From the NCBI RefSeq assembly GCF_042140245.1, contig NZ_CP159483.1, forward strand, positions 1,364,001 to 1,428,000: a stretch of DNA of 64,000 nt. The letters are read 5' to 3'. Below the pieces are notes generated by a model. That model saw only the letters and a program-made list of their open reading frames with translations, was not told the DNA's origin and did no database searches. Made by a program: the position numbers and the translations under genes. The DNA comes from MH13 sp042140245 (GTDB lineage Bacteria; Pseudomonadota; Alphaproteobacteria; Rhizobiales; MH13). Every line of letters starts with the position of its first letter. Within the stretch, counting starts at the first letter, position 1. Below, one piece after another: positions 1 through 8,160 of the stretch.

Positions 1-194
1 TCATTCTTTACCCGGGCGGTATCAGCGAGACCGAGATCTTGCTTGCTTATGGTGGTGTGGATTTTTCCTCAAAGATGGGGCAGTTGGCCGGCAACCATTT
101 CATCACGCTAACCGAAGGGTTGGAAAACTTGGCTGAAGTAGGCCGCCGGGTGCTTTGGAATGGAGCCCAGCCTATTCGCTTTGACTTGGACTGA
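1..194 (+). CDS. DUF3830-like protein, C-terminal part (5' end outside window)
   Basis: An open frame enters from the left edge (codons in phase with base 3) and ends at TGA 192-194. The 64 visible residues include PGGISETEILLAYGGVDFSS and GNHFITLTEG. I recognise these as the end of the DUF3830 family, small cyclophilin-like beta-barrel proteins of unknown activity. From general knowledge, such genes are often found beside amidohydrolase and ABC-transporter genes, which matches the island that follows. The start is missing, so length and operon partners to the left cannot be judged. The family assignment rests on memory of these motifs only. Confidence 0.6.
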   Translation, partial: ILYPGGISETEILLAYGGVDFSSKMGQLAGNHFITLTEGLENLAEVGRRVLWNGAQPIRFDLD

Positions 195-289
195 CGCTTT
201 ACTCGGCTTTGGTCGCAAGATGTGGACTGTGCTGGCGGACCACGCTGACACGCCTTTGAATGGTGTTAAAGTTGTGAGACTGTGCATGC

Positions 290-1036
290 ATGGCCATCGA
301 GAACACCACAGGCGAGACCGTACTCGCTCCGGACTCGCCTACACACGAACAGGCGCAGGAAGCATCCACTTCGGAGCCGGCTGGCGATAACAAGGTTTTG
401 TCGTCGGCTGGTGGTCTTAACCTGTCGACCCTGACCTATAAATCGGTCTCAGAAATGATTTTTCATTCGCGTTTGCGCGGTGGCGAAGTGATTGTTGAAC
501 AGCGGCTGGCCGAGGCGTTGGGCGTTTCGCGCACGCCCCTGCGCGAAGCATTGCAAAGGCTTGAAGGAGAGGGCCTTGTCTGCAAGGTCGCCAACCGCTC
601 GTATGTGGTCCGCAAAGTTGGCTTGCAGGAATATCTTGAGAGCCTGAAGGTTCGAGAGATTCTGGAACCAGAGGCGGCGGCGATGGCGATCGGCCGTATC
701 GCGTCGTCCACATTTCGCACCGTGCGCGCTGAACTTGAACAGCTCCAAGACGCCACGCTCTATCACACCGATTCTCATTGGATATCAGACGACAATCTGC
801 ATACGATGTTTGCCGATGCTTGTGCCAATACGGTTTTGGCCGAAACGATTCAGGCACTACGCACAACCACCCGTCTCTTCGAGAGCGACCGGTTGGCGGA
901 CCGTGTGATCCCAGACTCGCAAGAGCATCTTGAGATTCTCAAGGCGCTAGAAGCCGAGGATACTCGGGCTGCACGACGTGCCGTGCGAGCTCACATCCGT
1001 TCGCTGATGCGTTACGCCACTAAACTGCTTCGCTAG
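290..1036 (+). CDS. GntR-family transcriptional regulator, FCD (FadR-type) subfamily
   Basis: A 248-residue DNA-binding regulator. An N-terminal extension of about 45 residues, low in complexity, precedes a winged helix-turn-helix at roughly 50-115, with the GntR hallmark EALGVSRTPLREALQRLEGEGL. The C-terminal all-helical FCD ligand-binding domain (about 120-245) keeps the acidic/His metal or ligand pocket pattern, with DNNLHTMFADACANTVL and a late EHLEILKALEAED. FCD regulators usually repress adjacent catabolic operons and are released by a small carboxylate or amino acid. It is convergent with, and overlaps by 17 bp, the DUF6282 gene, so it sits at the left edge of the transporter/oxidase island and is its likely regulator. 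The Shine-Dalgarno is weak (GTGAG near 274). Confidence 0.9.
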   Translation: MAIENTTGETVLAPDSPTHEQAQEASTSEPAGDNKVLSSAGGLNLSTLTYKSVSEMIFHSRLRGGEVIVEQRLAEALGVSRTPLREALQRLEGEGLVCKVANRSYVVRKVGLQEYLESLKVREILEPEAAAMAIGRIASSTFRTVRAELEQLQDATLYHTDSHWISDDNLHTMFADACANTVLAETIQALRTTTRLFESDRLADRVIPDSQEHLEILKALEAEDTRAARRAVRAHIRSLMRYATKLLR

Positions 1037-1952
1037 GATCGTTTCTGGTTACATTGAACAGCTTTGCGGGCGTTTCGCTGATCGCAGGAACCAGGATATC
1101 AGCAGGAACACCACAGGCTTCAAGCAGTAGAACCAAGCCACGCAAGCCTTCGACGGGTGGTGGAAGCAGAAACACACCGCAATCGCTGGAAAGCACGAGC
1201 TTGCCCGGCCCAGCGGCCAATGCCAACGCTGCCATCTGTGGCGCGGTGACCCGCGGTATCGTGTGAGTTTCGCTATCGACATGTGTCAGGCCAGCCTCAG
1301 TTGCATGGCTGACAAAGAAAAAGGAGAGTTCCACCGTTGCGCCGGCGGCAACAAGGGCGCGCACATCGTTGGGCTCATACGCGTTAGCGGGCGCAAGAAT
1401 CCGTTTGATGCCTGCAGCAACGGCAGCCTCAACCACGCGAATGGCCTCGTCAGCACGTAAATGCCCCGTGTTCAGAACAACATCAGCCTGCGCCACTAGG
1501 TCACAAATCTTGAGCAGGGGATCAGGCAATGGGCCATGTGCTGGAATGGCGAGGCAAGCCTCAATATGGGCTGGCGAGCGGCCTTCAGAACGCGCAACAT
1601 ACTGTGTATGATGTGTGGGCAACGATATGAAGCGTGCACCTTGTGAAGGCCCATAGCCGCTTCCTAGTGCCGTCTTTACCGCTTCTGGTGAGAGGCCACC
1701 GGCAGGTGGTTCCATGATCAGGCCGCCAAACACATCCAGTGGCATGTTTGGCCTTGCGCGACGTACCAGAGCCGCCAGAACGGCTGAGTTTGAGAAATTG
1801 TCCATCAGGCCAAGCCCGGCCATACCCGCTGCGTCAGCTTGATCGGCAGCCTGCAGAGCGTCCAAGCGGCGGTCGTTCAGGTGCGGACAGGCATGCACGT
1901 GGCCATCAACCGCGCCGCGCAGAAAGTCGCCTTGGGTGTCCAGGCTCGTCAC
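1020..1952 (-). CDS. DUF6282-type amidohydrolase-like metalloprotein
   Basis: From the proposed GTG start at 1952 the protein has 310 residues. This start lies 19 bases after the stop of the ATPase gene and has AGAGA upstream; the open frame itself reaches back to 2087 but would then run through the end of the ATPase gene. The N-terminal DGHVHACPH (His18, His20) is the metal-binding HxH of the amidohydrolase superfamily. Later motifs LNTGHLRADEAIRVVE and LVLSSDCGVF supply a further His and the conserved Asp expected at strand 8 of the TIM barrel. I read it as the DUF6282 family, whose reaction is not established. It is encoded directly after the amino acid ABC ATPase on the same strand, so a hydrolytic step on the imported compound is plausible but inferred. 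Confidence 0.72.
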   Translation of the reverse strand: MTSLDTQGDFLRGAVDGHVHACPHLNDRRLDALQAADQADAAGMAGLGLMDNFSNSAVLAALVRRARPNMPLDVFGGLIMEPPAGGLSPEAVKTALGSGYGPSQGARFISLPTHHTQYVARSEGRSPAHIEACLAIPAHGPLPDPLLKICDLVAQADVVLNTGHLRADEAIRVVEAAVAAGIKRILAPANAYEPNDVRALVAAGATVELSFFFVSHATEAGLTHVDSETHTIPRVTAPQMAALALAAGPGKLVLSSDCGVFLLPPPVEGLRGLVLLLEACGVPADILVPAISETPAKLFNVTRNDPSEAV

Positions 1953-1971
1953 GAGAACATCTCTGCTGGCA

Positions 1972-2709
1972 TCAGTGGCGCAGAATTTTTGCGGTGAAAT
2001 CACGAAGGCGATCTGTCTTGGGAGCGTCAAAAACTTGGCTCGCCGGACCAGCCTCCACCACGCTTCCCTGATCCATGAACACCACACGGCTCGCCACTTC
2101 GCGGACGAATGCCATTTCGTGGCTGACGATGAGCATTGTCATGCCTTCGTCGGCCAGAAGCCGAATGGTGTCCAGCACCTCTGTTACAAGCTCTGGGTCT
2201 AGCGCTGATGTTACCTCATCAAGCAATAAGATATCAGGCTTGAGTGCAAGGGCACGGGCAATGGCAACACGCTGTTGCTGACCGCCGGACAATTCATCAG
2301 GATAGGCGCCCAGCTTGTTACCTAGTCCAACTTTGTCCAAAAGCTCGGCAGCGAGCGCCTCAACATCCTTGCGAGCTCGCTTCTTCACGATGTCAGGCGC
2401 TATGGTTACATTACGCAGCGCTGTCATGTTCTGAAACAGATTGTATTGCTGGAAGACGATGGCAAATCTGTCGCGAGCCTGCCGAAGCGAGTCACGGTCT
2501 CCATAGTCGATGGAGTGTCCATCAATTTCCACACCGCCGGTGTGTGGCCGCAGGAGCCCCACCAACGTGCGCAGCAGTGTGGACTTGCCTGAGCCCGAGG
2601 GGCCGATCAGAGCGGCGATTTCGCCTTTCTCGATCGAAAGATGCACATTCTTCAACACATCCAGCTTGGTATAGCCTGCTGAGATGCCATCAACTGTGAG
2701 GTAGGCCAT
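1972..2709 (-). CDS. Polar amino acid ABC transporter, ATP-binding protein
   Basis: A 245-residue cytoplasmic ATPase that powers uptake through the two permeases encoded at 3897-5316. All nucleotide-binding motifs are intact: Walker A GPSGSGKST (36-44), Q-loop FQQYNLFQNM (about 86-95), signature LSGGQ (140-144), Walker B ILLLDE (160-165) and the switch His in IVSHEMAFV. The length and the QQQRVAIARALA motif are typical of the GlnQ/HisP/ArtP group serving polar amino acids. ATG 2709 is preceded by AAGGAAG. The gene is transcribed away from the binding-protein gene, so the transporter is split over a divergent promoter of about 230 bp (2710-2939). Confidence 0.93.
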   Translation of the reverse strand: MAYLTVDGISAGYTKLDVLKNVHLSIEKGEIAALIGPSGSGKSTLLRTLVGLLRPHTGGVEIDGHSIDYGDRDSLRQARDRFAIVFQQYNLFQNMTALRNVTIAPDIVKKRARKDVEALAAELLDKVGLGNKLGAYPDELSGGQQQRVAIARALALKPDILLLDEVTSALDPELVTEVLDTIRLLADEGMTMLIVSHEMAFVREVASRVVFMDQGSVVEAGPASQVFDAPKTDRLRDFTAKILRH

Positions 2710-2897
2710 TGTCTTCCTTACTCGCGTTTGGCGATGGTTTTACGCCGTCTGCAGTTTGCCTGCGTGGATGCATTGCCGTTACGCTCGTCTACGCTTCCTC
2801 ATTGACTTAGCGCTTGAAGTCGCATCGGAGAATTGCCGCTTTGCGCTTGCGCGTTGAGTCAAAACCTGCGTACTTTGCCTTGAAGAATTGTGCAACT

Positions 2898-2909
2898 ATT
2901 GTATGCAAT
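2898..2909. promoter_or_regulatory. Candidate GntR operator in divergent promoter
   Basis: ATTGTATGCAAT is a near-palindrome (ATTG and CAAT arms around TATG) close to the TTGTATACAA type of site used by many FCD-subfamily GntR regulators. It lies about 30 bp upstream of the binding-protein start codon at 2940, in the divergent promoter shared with the ATPase gene. A related string, TGTATCATATGTAC, follows at 2911-2924. The role as operator for the GntR protein at 290-1036 is inferred. Confidence 0.35.
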
Positions 2910-2939
2910 TTGTATCATATGTACCAAGAGGAACTTGCT

Positions 2940-3803
2940 ATGACTGACGCCAAGACCCCAGGCAAATCGACGACACTGACGCGCCGTGCCACGTTTGGCC
3001 TCGCTGCCGCGGCGGCCGCTGTTCCAGTTGTTGCTGCTACGTCCGTGGCCCCTGCATCGGCTCGACCGTTGGAAGATGTGCTCTCTAGTGAGACTCTTCG
3101 GGTTGGCATCAATCCTACCTTGGTACCGTTCGGTGTGTTCAACGATCGCAACCAGATCGATGGCTTTGACTATGATATTGCGGTGGAGCTTGCGCGGTTG
3201 ATGAACGTCGAGCTTGAGGTGGTTCAGGTCGGCAGTCCCGACCGTATTCCGTTCCTCCAGGCTGATCGCATTGACATCGTGCTTGGAGCGATCACTCGCA
3301 CGGTGGCTCGGGCTCTGGTGATCGACTACACAATCCCGCTGCATACTCAGACCGTCGCTGTACTGACGAAAGAAGAGACAGCTGTGCCGATTAGCGGGCT
3401 GAGTGATCTGAACAATCCTGATGTGCGTCTTGTACAGGTACGAGGCACTATCGGTGTTCCATGGATTGAGGCGAACGCGCCCGAAGCCCAGCTAACGCTG
3501 CTTGATAACTATCCCGACACGTTCCGCGCTATGCAGCAAGGTCGCGCTGACGCAATGGTTGATGTGATCGAGTCCGTTGTCATTCCGATGCAAGATGTTG
3601 CGGGCGTTGAATGGAAAATCCTTGATGAAACGATCAGCAACACTTGGGTCGGCGTTGGCGTTCAAAAGGGCAACCATACACTGCGCGACTTCTTGAACAT
3701 TGCCCTGTTCGAGATGCACCAAAATGGTTTTGTCGACGCGACATGGGAAAAATGGTTCGGCGTGCCGATGCAAACCCCGGTGCCCTTGAACCCGATTTTC
3801 TAG
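2940..3803 (+). CDS. Amino acid ABC transporter, periplasmic substrate-binding protein (Tat-type signal)
   Basis: A 287-residue solute-binding protein of the PAAT (SBP_bac_3) family. ATG 2940 is chosen over an upstream in-frame ATG at 2814 because AGAGGAA stands just before it and a signal peptide then begins at once. That peptide carries a twin arginine (TLTRRATFG, Arg15-Arg16), an Ala-rich core and a likely cleavage after ASA near residue 41, suggesting Tat export. The mature part shows family patterns: LRVGINPTLVPFGV, IDGFDYDIAVELAR, DRIDIVLGAIT, and the arginine-binding-type region VQVRGTIGVPWIEA. It delivers substrate to the permeases downstream. The ligand cannot be deduced; a polar amino acid or related imino acid is the class expectation. 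Confidence 0.92.
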   Translation: MTDAKTPGKSTTLTRRATFGLAAAAAAVPVVAATSVAPASARPLEDVLSSETLRVGINPTLVPFGVFNDRNQIDGFDYDIAVELARLMNVELEVVQVGSPDRIPFLQADRIDIVLGAITRTVARALVIDYTIPLHTQTVAVLTKEETAVPISGLSDLNNPDVRLVQVRGTIGVPWIEANAPEAQLTLLDNYPDTFRAMQQGRADAMVDVIESVVIPMQDVAGVEWKILDETISNTWVGVGVQKGNHTLRDFLNIALFEMHQNGFVDATWEKWFGVPMQTPVPLNPIF

Positions 3804-3856
3804 ACCGACAAAGGTCCCGAGGGTTCTATTGCTCTAGCTGAACTATCCATCTGATA

Positions 3857-3884
3857 CGAAGACTGGCGTCGATGCCAGTCTTCG
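3857..3884 (+). repeat. Perfect intercistronic hairpin between binding-protein and permease genes
   Basis: CGAAGACTGGC and GCCAGTCTTCG form a perfect 11-bp stem around a six-base loop (GTCGAT). No T-tract follows; the permease Shine-Dalgarno (GGAG) begins a few bases later. Such stems between a binding-protein gene and its permeases commonly stabilise the upstream mRNA or attenuate readthrough, giving more binding protein than permease. The structure is seen; the role is inferred. Confidence 0.6.
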
Positions 3885-3896
3885 CTGGAGTCACGC

Positions 3897-4565
3897 ATGC
3901 AGCTGCAATATGGACAGATCGTCCAGTACATTCCCGATCTTCTTGCAGGGGCGGTCATCGCGCTTGAAATCGCGGTCATTGCCTTCATTTTGGGTGCATT
4001 GCTGGGATTGTTTGGTGCGGCGATTCTAACGTACGGCAACAAACCTTCGCGGGTTTTGGTACGGATGTATGTCAGCTTCTTCACCAACACGCCGCAGCTG
4101 GTGCAAATCTTCTTCTTGTTCTTTGCGCTGCCCGAGTTCGGTATCCTCTTGAGCCCTTATCAAGCGGTTCTTCTTGGCATGACGATCAATGCCAGCGCGT
4201 ACTTGACGGAGATTCAGCGCGCAGGTTTCCAATCGATTCAAAAAGCTGAAGTTGAGGCGGCGGAGACGCTTGGCTTTTCTCGCTTTCAACTGGTTTGGCA
4301 CGTGATCGCACCACACATCATGCGGGCGCTTTATCCGGCGCTTTCCAATCACTACATCCTCATGACGCTTGGCACATCTATGGCTGCGATTTTTGGCGTG
4401 GAAGAGGTTACCGGCAGGGCGCTCAATGCCAATGCGATCAGCTTCCGCTCCTTTGAAATCTTCTCCGTTACGGCGCTGATCTATATCGGACTAACCATCA
4501 TTGCTTCGGCCTTACTGTATGCCGTGGGGCGTTGGTTCTTCCGCGTCAAAGTGAAGGCATTCTAG
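3897..4565 (+). CDS. Amino acid ABC transporter permease 1
   Basis: A 222-residue inner-membrane permease of the HisM/GlnP (HEQRo/PAAT) type with about five hydrophobic segments. The hallmark MYVSFFTNTPQLVQIFFLFF corresponds to the conserved family stretch after the second membrane helix, and the EAA loop that docks on the ATPase is visible as EVEAAETLGFSRFQLVWHVI (about 117-136). The start ATG 3897 follows GGAG. The next gene begins one base after its stop, so the two permeases are translationally linked and form the membrane heterodimer of the transporter. Confidence 0.92.
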   Translation: MQLQYGQIVQYIPDLLAGAVIALEIAVIAFILGALLGLFGAAILTYGNKPSRVLVRMYVSFFTNTPQLVQIFFLFFALPEFGILLSPYQAVLLGMTINASAYLTEIQRAGFQSIQKAEVEAAETLGFSRFQLVWHVIAPHIMRALYPALSNHYILMTLGTSMAAIFGVEEVTGRALNANAISFRSFEIFSVTALIYIGLTIIASALLYAVGRWFFRVKVKAF

Positions 4566-4566
4566 G

Positions 4567-5316
4567 ATGGGCGCGCTTGAACAGCTAGCGGAAGAAGCAC
4601 CGCGCTTCTTCACCTATTGGAACATGATCTTTCTGGCTGAAGCGGCAATGAACACGCTGCTGGTGTCGTTCTTTGGCTGTGTGATCGGCTATGCAATTGG
4701 CTTCATCGTTTCGACGTTCCGCGTTTTGCGGGTCAATCCAATCCCACCGCTTCGTGGCGTGTTCATTCTCTATACTGAGATGGTGCGCCGTATACCGTTT
4801 TTGGTGCTGCTGCTGTGCGTGTTTTTTGCCTTCCAGCTCTCTGGCACAGAGACTTCACTGTTTGTCATCGCGACAACGGCTGTTGCGCTGCGCATGTCGG
4901 CTTTGGCCGCTGAGAATATTCGCGCGGGCTACGAGGCCATCAACCCAATGCAATGGGAGGCGGCCATTGCCATGAACATGACACCCCTCTCAACGCTCGT
5001 AAGGGTCATCCTGCCACAAGCATGGCGTGTCATACTTCCTCCCTCGACCATTCATACCGTCAGCATGATCAAGGAAACGTCATTGATCTCGCAAATCGGG
5101 TTTCTGGAACTCACCTTCGCCGCACGCATGCTGAACCAACGCGGGTTTTCGGCGCTCATATGTTTCGGCACGATATTGGTGCTCTACTTCGTTATCTCTT
5201 GGTCGTTCGCTCGGGTCGGACGCTATGCTGAAAAACGGCTTGTGCATGAAGCCCGTAAGCCCCGTAACGCAGCGAAGGTTCAAAGCGTCTTAAAGCAACA
5301 GGGCGGCGTGCTGTGA
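4567..5316 (+). CDS. Amino acid ABC transporter permease 2
   Basis: A 249-residue inner-membrane permease, partner of the preceding one. It keeps the PAAT pattern ILYTEMVRRIPFLVLLLCVF and an EAA-type coupling loop (QWEAAIAMNMTPLSTLVRVI). About five membrane segments are followed by a basic C-terminal tail (residues 220-249). Its stop overlaps the start of the 2Fe-2S protein gene by 4 bp (GTGA), so transport and the oxidase complex are encoded as one transcription unit. That arrangement implies the imported compound is the oxidase substrate or its precursor. Confidence 0.92.
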   Translation: MGALEQLAEEAPRFFTYWNMIFLAEAAMNTLLVSFFGCVIGYAIGFIVSTFRVLRVNPIPPLRGVFILYTEMVRRIPFLVLLLCVFFAFQLSGTETSLFVIATTAVALRMSALAAENIRAGYEAINPMQWEAAIAMNMTPLSTLVRVILPQAWRVILPPSTIHTVSMIKETSLISQIGFLELTFAARMLNQRGFSALICFGTILVLYFVISWSFARVGRYAEKRLVHEARKPRNAAKVQSVLKQQGGVL

Positions 5317-5594
5317 CAGGCCAACGGAAGAGCAGAGATCAGCGATCACGTATCACCATCACGGTTGATGGTGCGCCCTTAAGTGTCCCACGCGGCGAAC
5401 CGCTGGCGACCGCTCTCTTGTGCGCGGGATATCTTTGTCTGCGTCACAGCCCCAACGCCGGAGCGCCACGTGGAGCGCTCTGTTTCATGGGCGTCTGCCA
5501 GGAATGCAGTATCCAAGTTGACGGACGTCTGGTGCAAACCTGCCTGACCCCGACGCAAGAGGGCATGGCAGTGCGGCTGAAGGGAGCACCTTAA
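5313..5594 (+). CDS. Small (2Fe-2S)-binding subunit of an opine/D-hydroxyproline dehydrogenase-like complex
   Basis: A 93-residue protein resembling HcnA and the small gamma-type subunits of heteromeric amine dehydrogenases, and the N-terminus of sarcosine oxidase alpha. After a basic leader comes a ferredoxin-like beta-grasp fold: ITITVDGAPLSVPRGEPLA, then cysteines at 57, 62, 65 and 77 (CFMGVCQECS...C), which fit ligation of one 2Fe-2S cluster. Start GTG 5313 overlaps the permease stop; its own stop overlaps the next start (5594). In the related complexes this subunit relays electrons between two flavin subunits. The substrate of this complex is unknown. Confidence 0.85.
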   Translation: MTGQRKSRDQRSRITITVDGAPLSVPRGEPLATALLCAGYLCLRHSPNAGAPRGALCFMGVCQECSIQVDGRLVQTCLTPTQEGMAVRLKGAP

Positions 5595-7033
5595 TGGCGT
5601 CTACCGAGACTGACCTTATTGTCATCGGGGCCGGACCAGCAGGTGCCAGCGCGGCGATGGTTGCCGATTCCAATGGTGTCGATGTTCACCTGGTGGACGA
5701 GGCAACGCAGGCTGGTGGGCAAGTGTGGCGCGCGCCAATTGGCGACCTTGAGAAAAGCGATACACCCGAAACCCGCGAAGGGTCATCGCTCCGCACGCGA
5801 TTGGCCACCAGCGGTGTCAAAACCCTCTCGGGTGAGAGAGTCTGGTCCGTCCTGATTAACACCGATGGCCTGTTCCAAGTTGATAGTCTTGGACCTGATG
5901 GACCCACGACGTTGATCGCGCCACGCCTCGTTGCTGCAACAGGCGCTTACGAACGGATTGTACCTTTCCATGGTTGGACGACGCCAGGTGTAATGGGTCT
6001 GGCGGCAGCAACCATTCTTTTGAAATCTCACGCGGTTGTACCTGGAAAGCGCCCGGTGATCGCTGGCGCAGGGCCACTTCTCCTATCTGTGGCCGCTGGC
6101 ATATTGGATGCTGGTGTAAAACCTCTGGCCGTCATTGACTTAGACAGCCGAGCGGATTGGCTCACCCGGTTGCCCTCCCTTGCCACTCAGCCAAAGCTGG
6201 TCGCACGCGGTGCAGGTTGGGCAGCGCGTGTGCGCAGGGCAGGGGTGCCGATACTTCATCGCCACAGCGTCCGGTCAGTCGACGGACACAATCAGGTTGA
6301 GCTGGTAACCGTGTCGCCAGTGGATGCGTCTGGTGCCTTTACTGACGGGCAGGACAGACAGTTCAACGCGGATGCCCTGCTGGTCGGTCATGGACTGACA
6401 CCAGGTGCCGATATTCCGCGCCTTCTTAGCGCTAAAATGCAGCACAGTGTAGTTCGCGGCGGGTATGTGCCTGACACAGATGCGCATGGGCAAACCAGCG
6501 TTGATGGCCTTTTTGCTGTTGGCGACGGTGCAGGTATTCGCGGTGCGGATGCCGCAGTTACCAGGGGGCAGATTTGTGGTCTAGCGGTGGCAAAGGAAAG
6601 TGGCCATCTGAGCGACGTGGAATTCGGGCGCAAGGTGAAGCCGCTGCTGAAAGCGTGCAAGAAACAGAGCCATTTTTCAGACGCCATCGCCGAGACTCTA
6701 GCCTTACGATCGGGACAGGTTACGAGTGTTCCGAAAAGTGCTGTGGTTTGCCGTTGTGAGGACGTGACCCGTGCGGAGATTGAAGCGGCTGGGTCAGCAG
6801 GTGCAAGTGACGTTAATCAGCTAAAGCATTTCACCCGCAGTGGCATGGGGCCATGCCAAGGGCGCTTATGTGGCGAGATCGCCGCGACCATCCTATCGCA
6901 GCATTTGGGTGTTGCGCGCCAAACTGTCGGTACGCTCACCGCACGTCCGCCTCTTCGCCCCGTCGCTATGGGCGACCTCACAGGCACCTTCTCCTACGAT
7001 GATATACCCATCCCGGAGCCTGCACCTTTATGA
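5594..7033 (+). CDS. FAD/NAD(P)-binding oxidoreductase subunit with C-terminal BFD-like Fe-S domain
   Basis: A 479-residue flavoprotein resembling OoxA (octopine oxidase), HcnB and the alpha subunit of D-hydroxyproline dehydrogenase. An N-terminal dinucleotide fold (GAGPAG, 12-17) is followed by EATQAGGQVWR, a second dinucleotide region near 145-160 (PVIAGAGPLLLSVAAG), and the FAD-closing motif VDGLFAVGDGAGIRGAD. The C-terminal segment has CRC (386, 388) and CQGRLC (421, 426), the four-cysteine BFD-like 2Fe-2S site. Its start overlaps the small subunit and its end overlaps the next flavoprotein by 4 bp, so the three subunits are translationally coupled, as in the known complexes. It probably accepts electrons from the oxidase subunit and passes them to the respiratory chain. 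Confidence 0.87.
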   Translation: MASTETDLIVIGAGPAGASAAMVADSNGVDVHLVDEATQAGGQVWRAPIGDLEKSDTPETREGSSLRTRLATSGVKTLSGERVWSVLINTDGLFQVDSLGPDGPTTLIAPRLVAATGAYERIVPFHGWTTPGVMGLAAATILLKSHAVVPGKRPVIAGAGPLLLSVAAGILDAGVKPLAVIDLDSRADWLTRLPSLATQPKLVARGAGWAARVRRAGVPILHRHSVRSVDGHNQVELVTVSPVDASGAFTDGQDRQFNADALLVGHGLTPGADIPRLLSAKMQHSVVRGGYVPDTDAHGQTSVDGLFAVGDGAGIRGADAAVTRGQICGLAVAKESGHLSDVEFGRKVKPLLKACKKQSHFSDAIAETLALRSGQVTSVPKSAVVCRCEDVTRAEIEAAGSAGASDVNQLKHFTRSGMGPCQGRLCGEIAATILSQHLGVARQTVGTLTARPPLRPVAMGDLTGTFSYDDIPIPEPAPL

Positions 7034-8160
7034 GCCATGTCCATGATCTTGCTGTGATTGGCGGCGGCCTGCATGGCTCCACCGTTGCGCTGTTCGCTGC
7101 CCGTGGCGGCATGGATGTGGCACTTCTTGAGCGAGGAGCGCTGTGCCGGGAGGCCTCAGGCGTCAATGCTGGCACGTTGACAATGCAAATGACGCGGGTG
7201 GCGCTGATACCCTATGCGCTGAAGGGTCACCACATGTGGGCGACTGCGCGCGATTGGCTTGGCCATGATGTGGGCGTGCACGTTTGTGACGGGCTATCGT
7301 TGGCCTTCACCGAAGCTGAAGAAGCCTTGCTTTCGCAGCGGGCCGCACTGCGGCAGGAAGCCGGCGCGCCCATCGACCTCGTTAGTGCGAAGAAAGCCAA
7401 GAAAGTGGAACCAGGCTTGGGCGATGGTATCAAGTTGGCCGGGCACTGCGAAGTTGACGGCTACGCCAATGCTTACTTGACCGGGCTCGCCTATCGACAG
7501 GCTTTACTGGATGCGGGGGTGAAGATTCACGAAAACCGCCCCGTTACAAGTGTCGCGCGCGAAACTGGTGACTTCACCGTGCACACAGGCGATGACACGC
7601 TTAGAGCCCGTAGGATTGTGCTTGCTGGTGGCGTTTGGCTTGAAGCGATGCTTGGCTGGCTTGGCATCAAGCTACCGATCAAAACCCTGATCAATCAACT
7701 CGCGGTTACAGAACGGCTCGAGCCTGTCATGCGCACCGTCGTAGGTATCGCCAGCGGACTTTTGTCCCTCAAACAGTTCCCGCACGGGACAGCGGTGATA
7801 GGTGGCGGTTGGCAGGCCCTTGGTGACCGCGAGACTGGCAATGCTACGCTGGTTCCTGATCGGATAGTCGGCAATGCACGCCTTGCCATCCATGCCATCC
7901 CCGCCCTGGCCAAGGCGAGGTTGGTCCGCGCCTGGACAGGCTTTGAGGCTGAAACCGCCGACGCCATGCCGATTGTTGGATCGGTACCGGGGGTGGGGGG
8001 TGCGTTTGTCTGCGGCTCGATCCACTCAGGCTACACAAGCGGGCCTTATATCGCCAAGCTTCTGGCCGATCAGCTTTTAGGGCGTGAACCAGCCATGCCT
8101 TTGTTCCCATTGGATCGGTTGTTGCCACCTCACAACCAAACAATCGGAAATGCTGCATGA
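7030..8160 (+). CDS. FAD-dependent amine/amino acid oxidase subunit (DAO family, HcnC/OoxB-like)
   Basis: A 376-residue flavoenzyme of the DAO family, the likely catalytic subunit. The Rossmann motif GGGLHG (11-16) opens the FAD fold, LERGALCREASGVNAG matches the ribose-binding Glu and the Ala/Ser-rich segment of the family, and GFEAETADAMPIVGSVPG with SGYTSGPYIAKLLAD is the conserved C-terminal FAD closure. It would oxidise a C-N bond of a secondary amine or D-amino/imino acid. The gene overlaps both neighbours by 4 bp; the following DHDPS-family lyase fits as the enzyme acting on the imine product, as in the hydroxyproline pathway. No proline-racemase-type epimerase is present, which argues against a simple hydroxyproline operon. 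Confidence 0.86.
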   Translation: MSHVHDLAVIGGGLHGSTVALFAARGGMDVALLERGALCREASGVNAGTLTMQMTRVALIPYALKGHHMWATARDWLGHDVGVHVCDGLSLAFTEAEEALLSQRAALRQEAGAPIDLVSAKKAKKVEPGLGDGIKLAGHCEVDGYANAYLTGLAYRQALLDAGVKIHENRPVTSVARETGDFTVHTGDDTLRARRIVLAGGVWLEAMLGWLGIKLPIKTLINQLAVTERLEPVMRTVVGIASGLLSLKQFPHGTAVIGGGWQALGDRETGNATLVPDRIVGNARLAIHAIPALAKARLVRAWTGFEAETADAMPIVGSVPGVGGAFVCGSIHSGYTSGPYIAKLLADQLLGREPAMPLFPLDRLLPPHNQTIGNAA

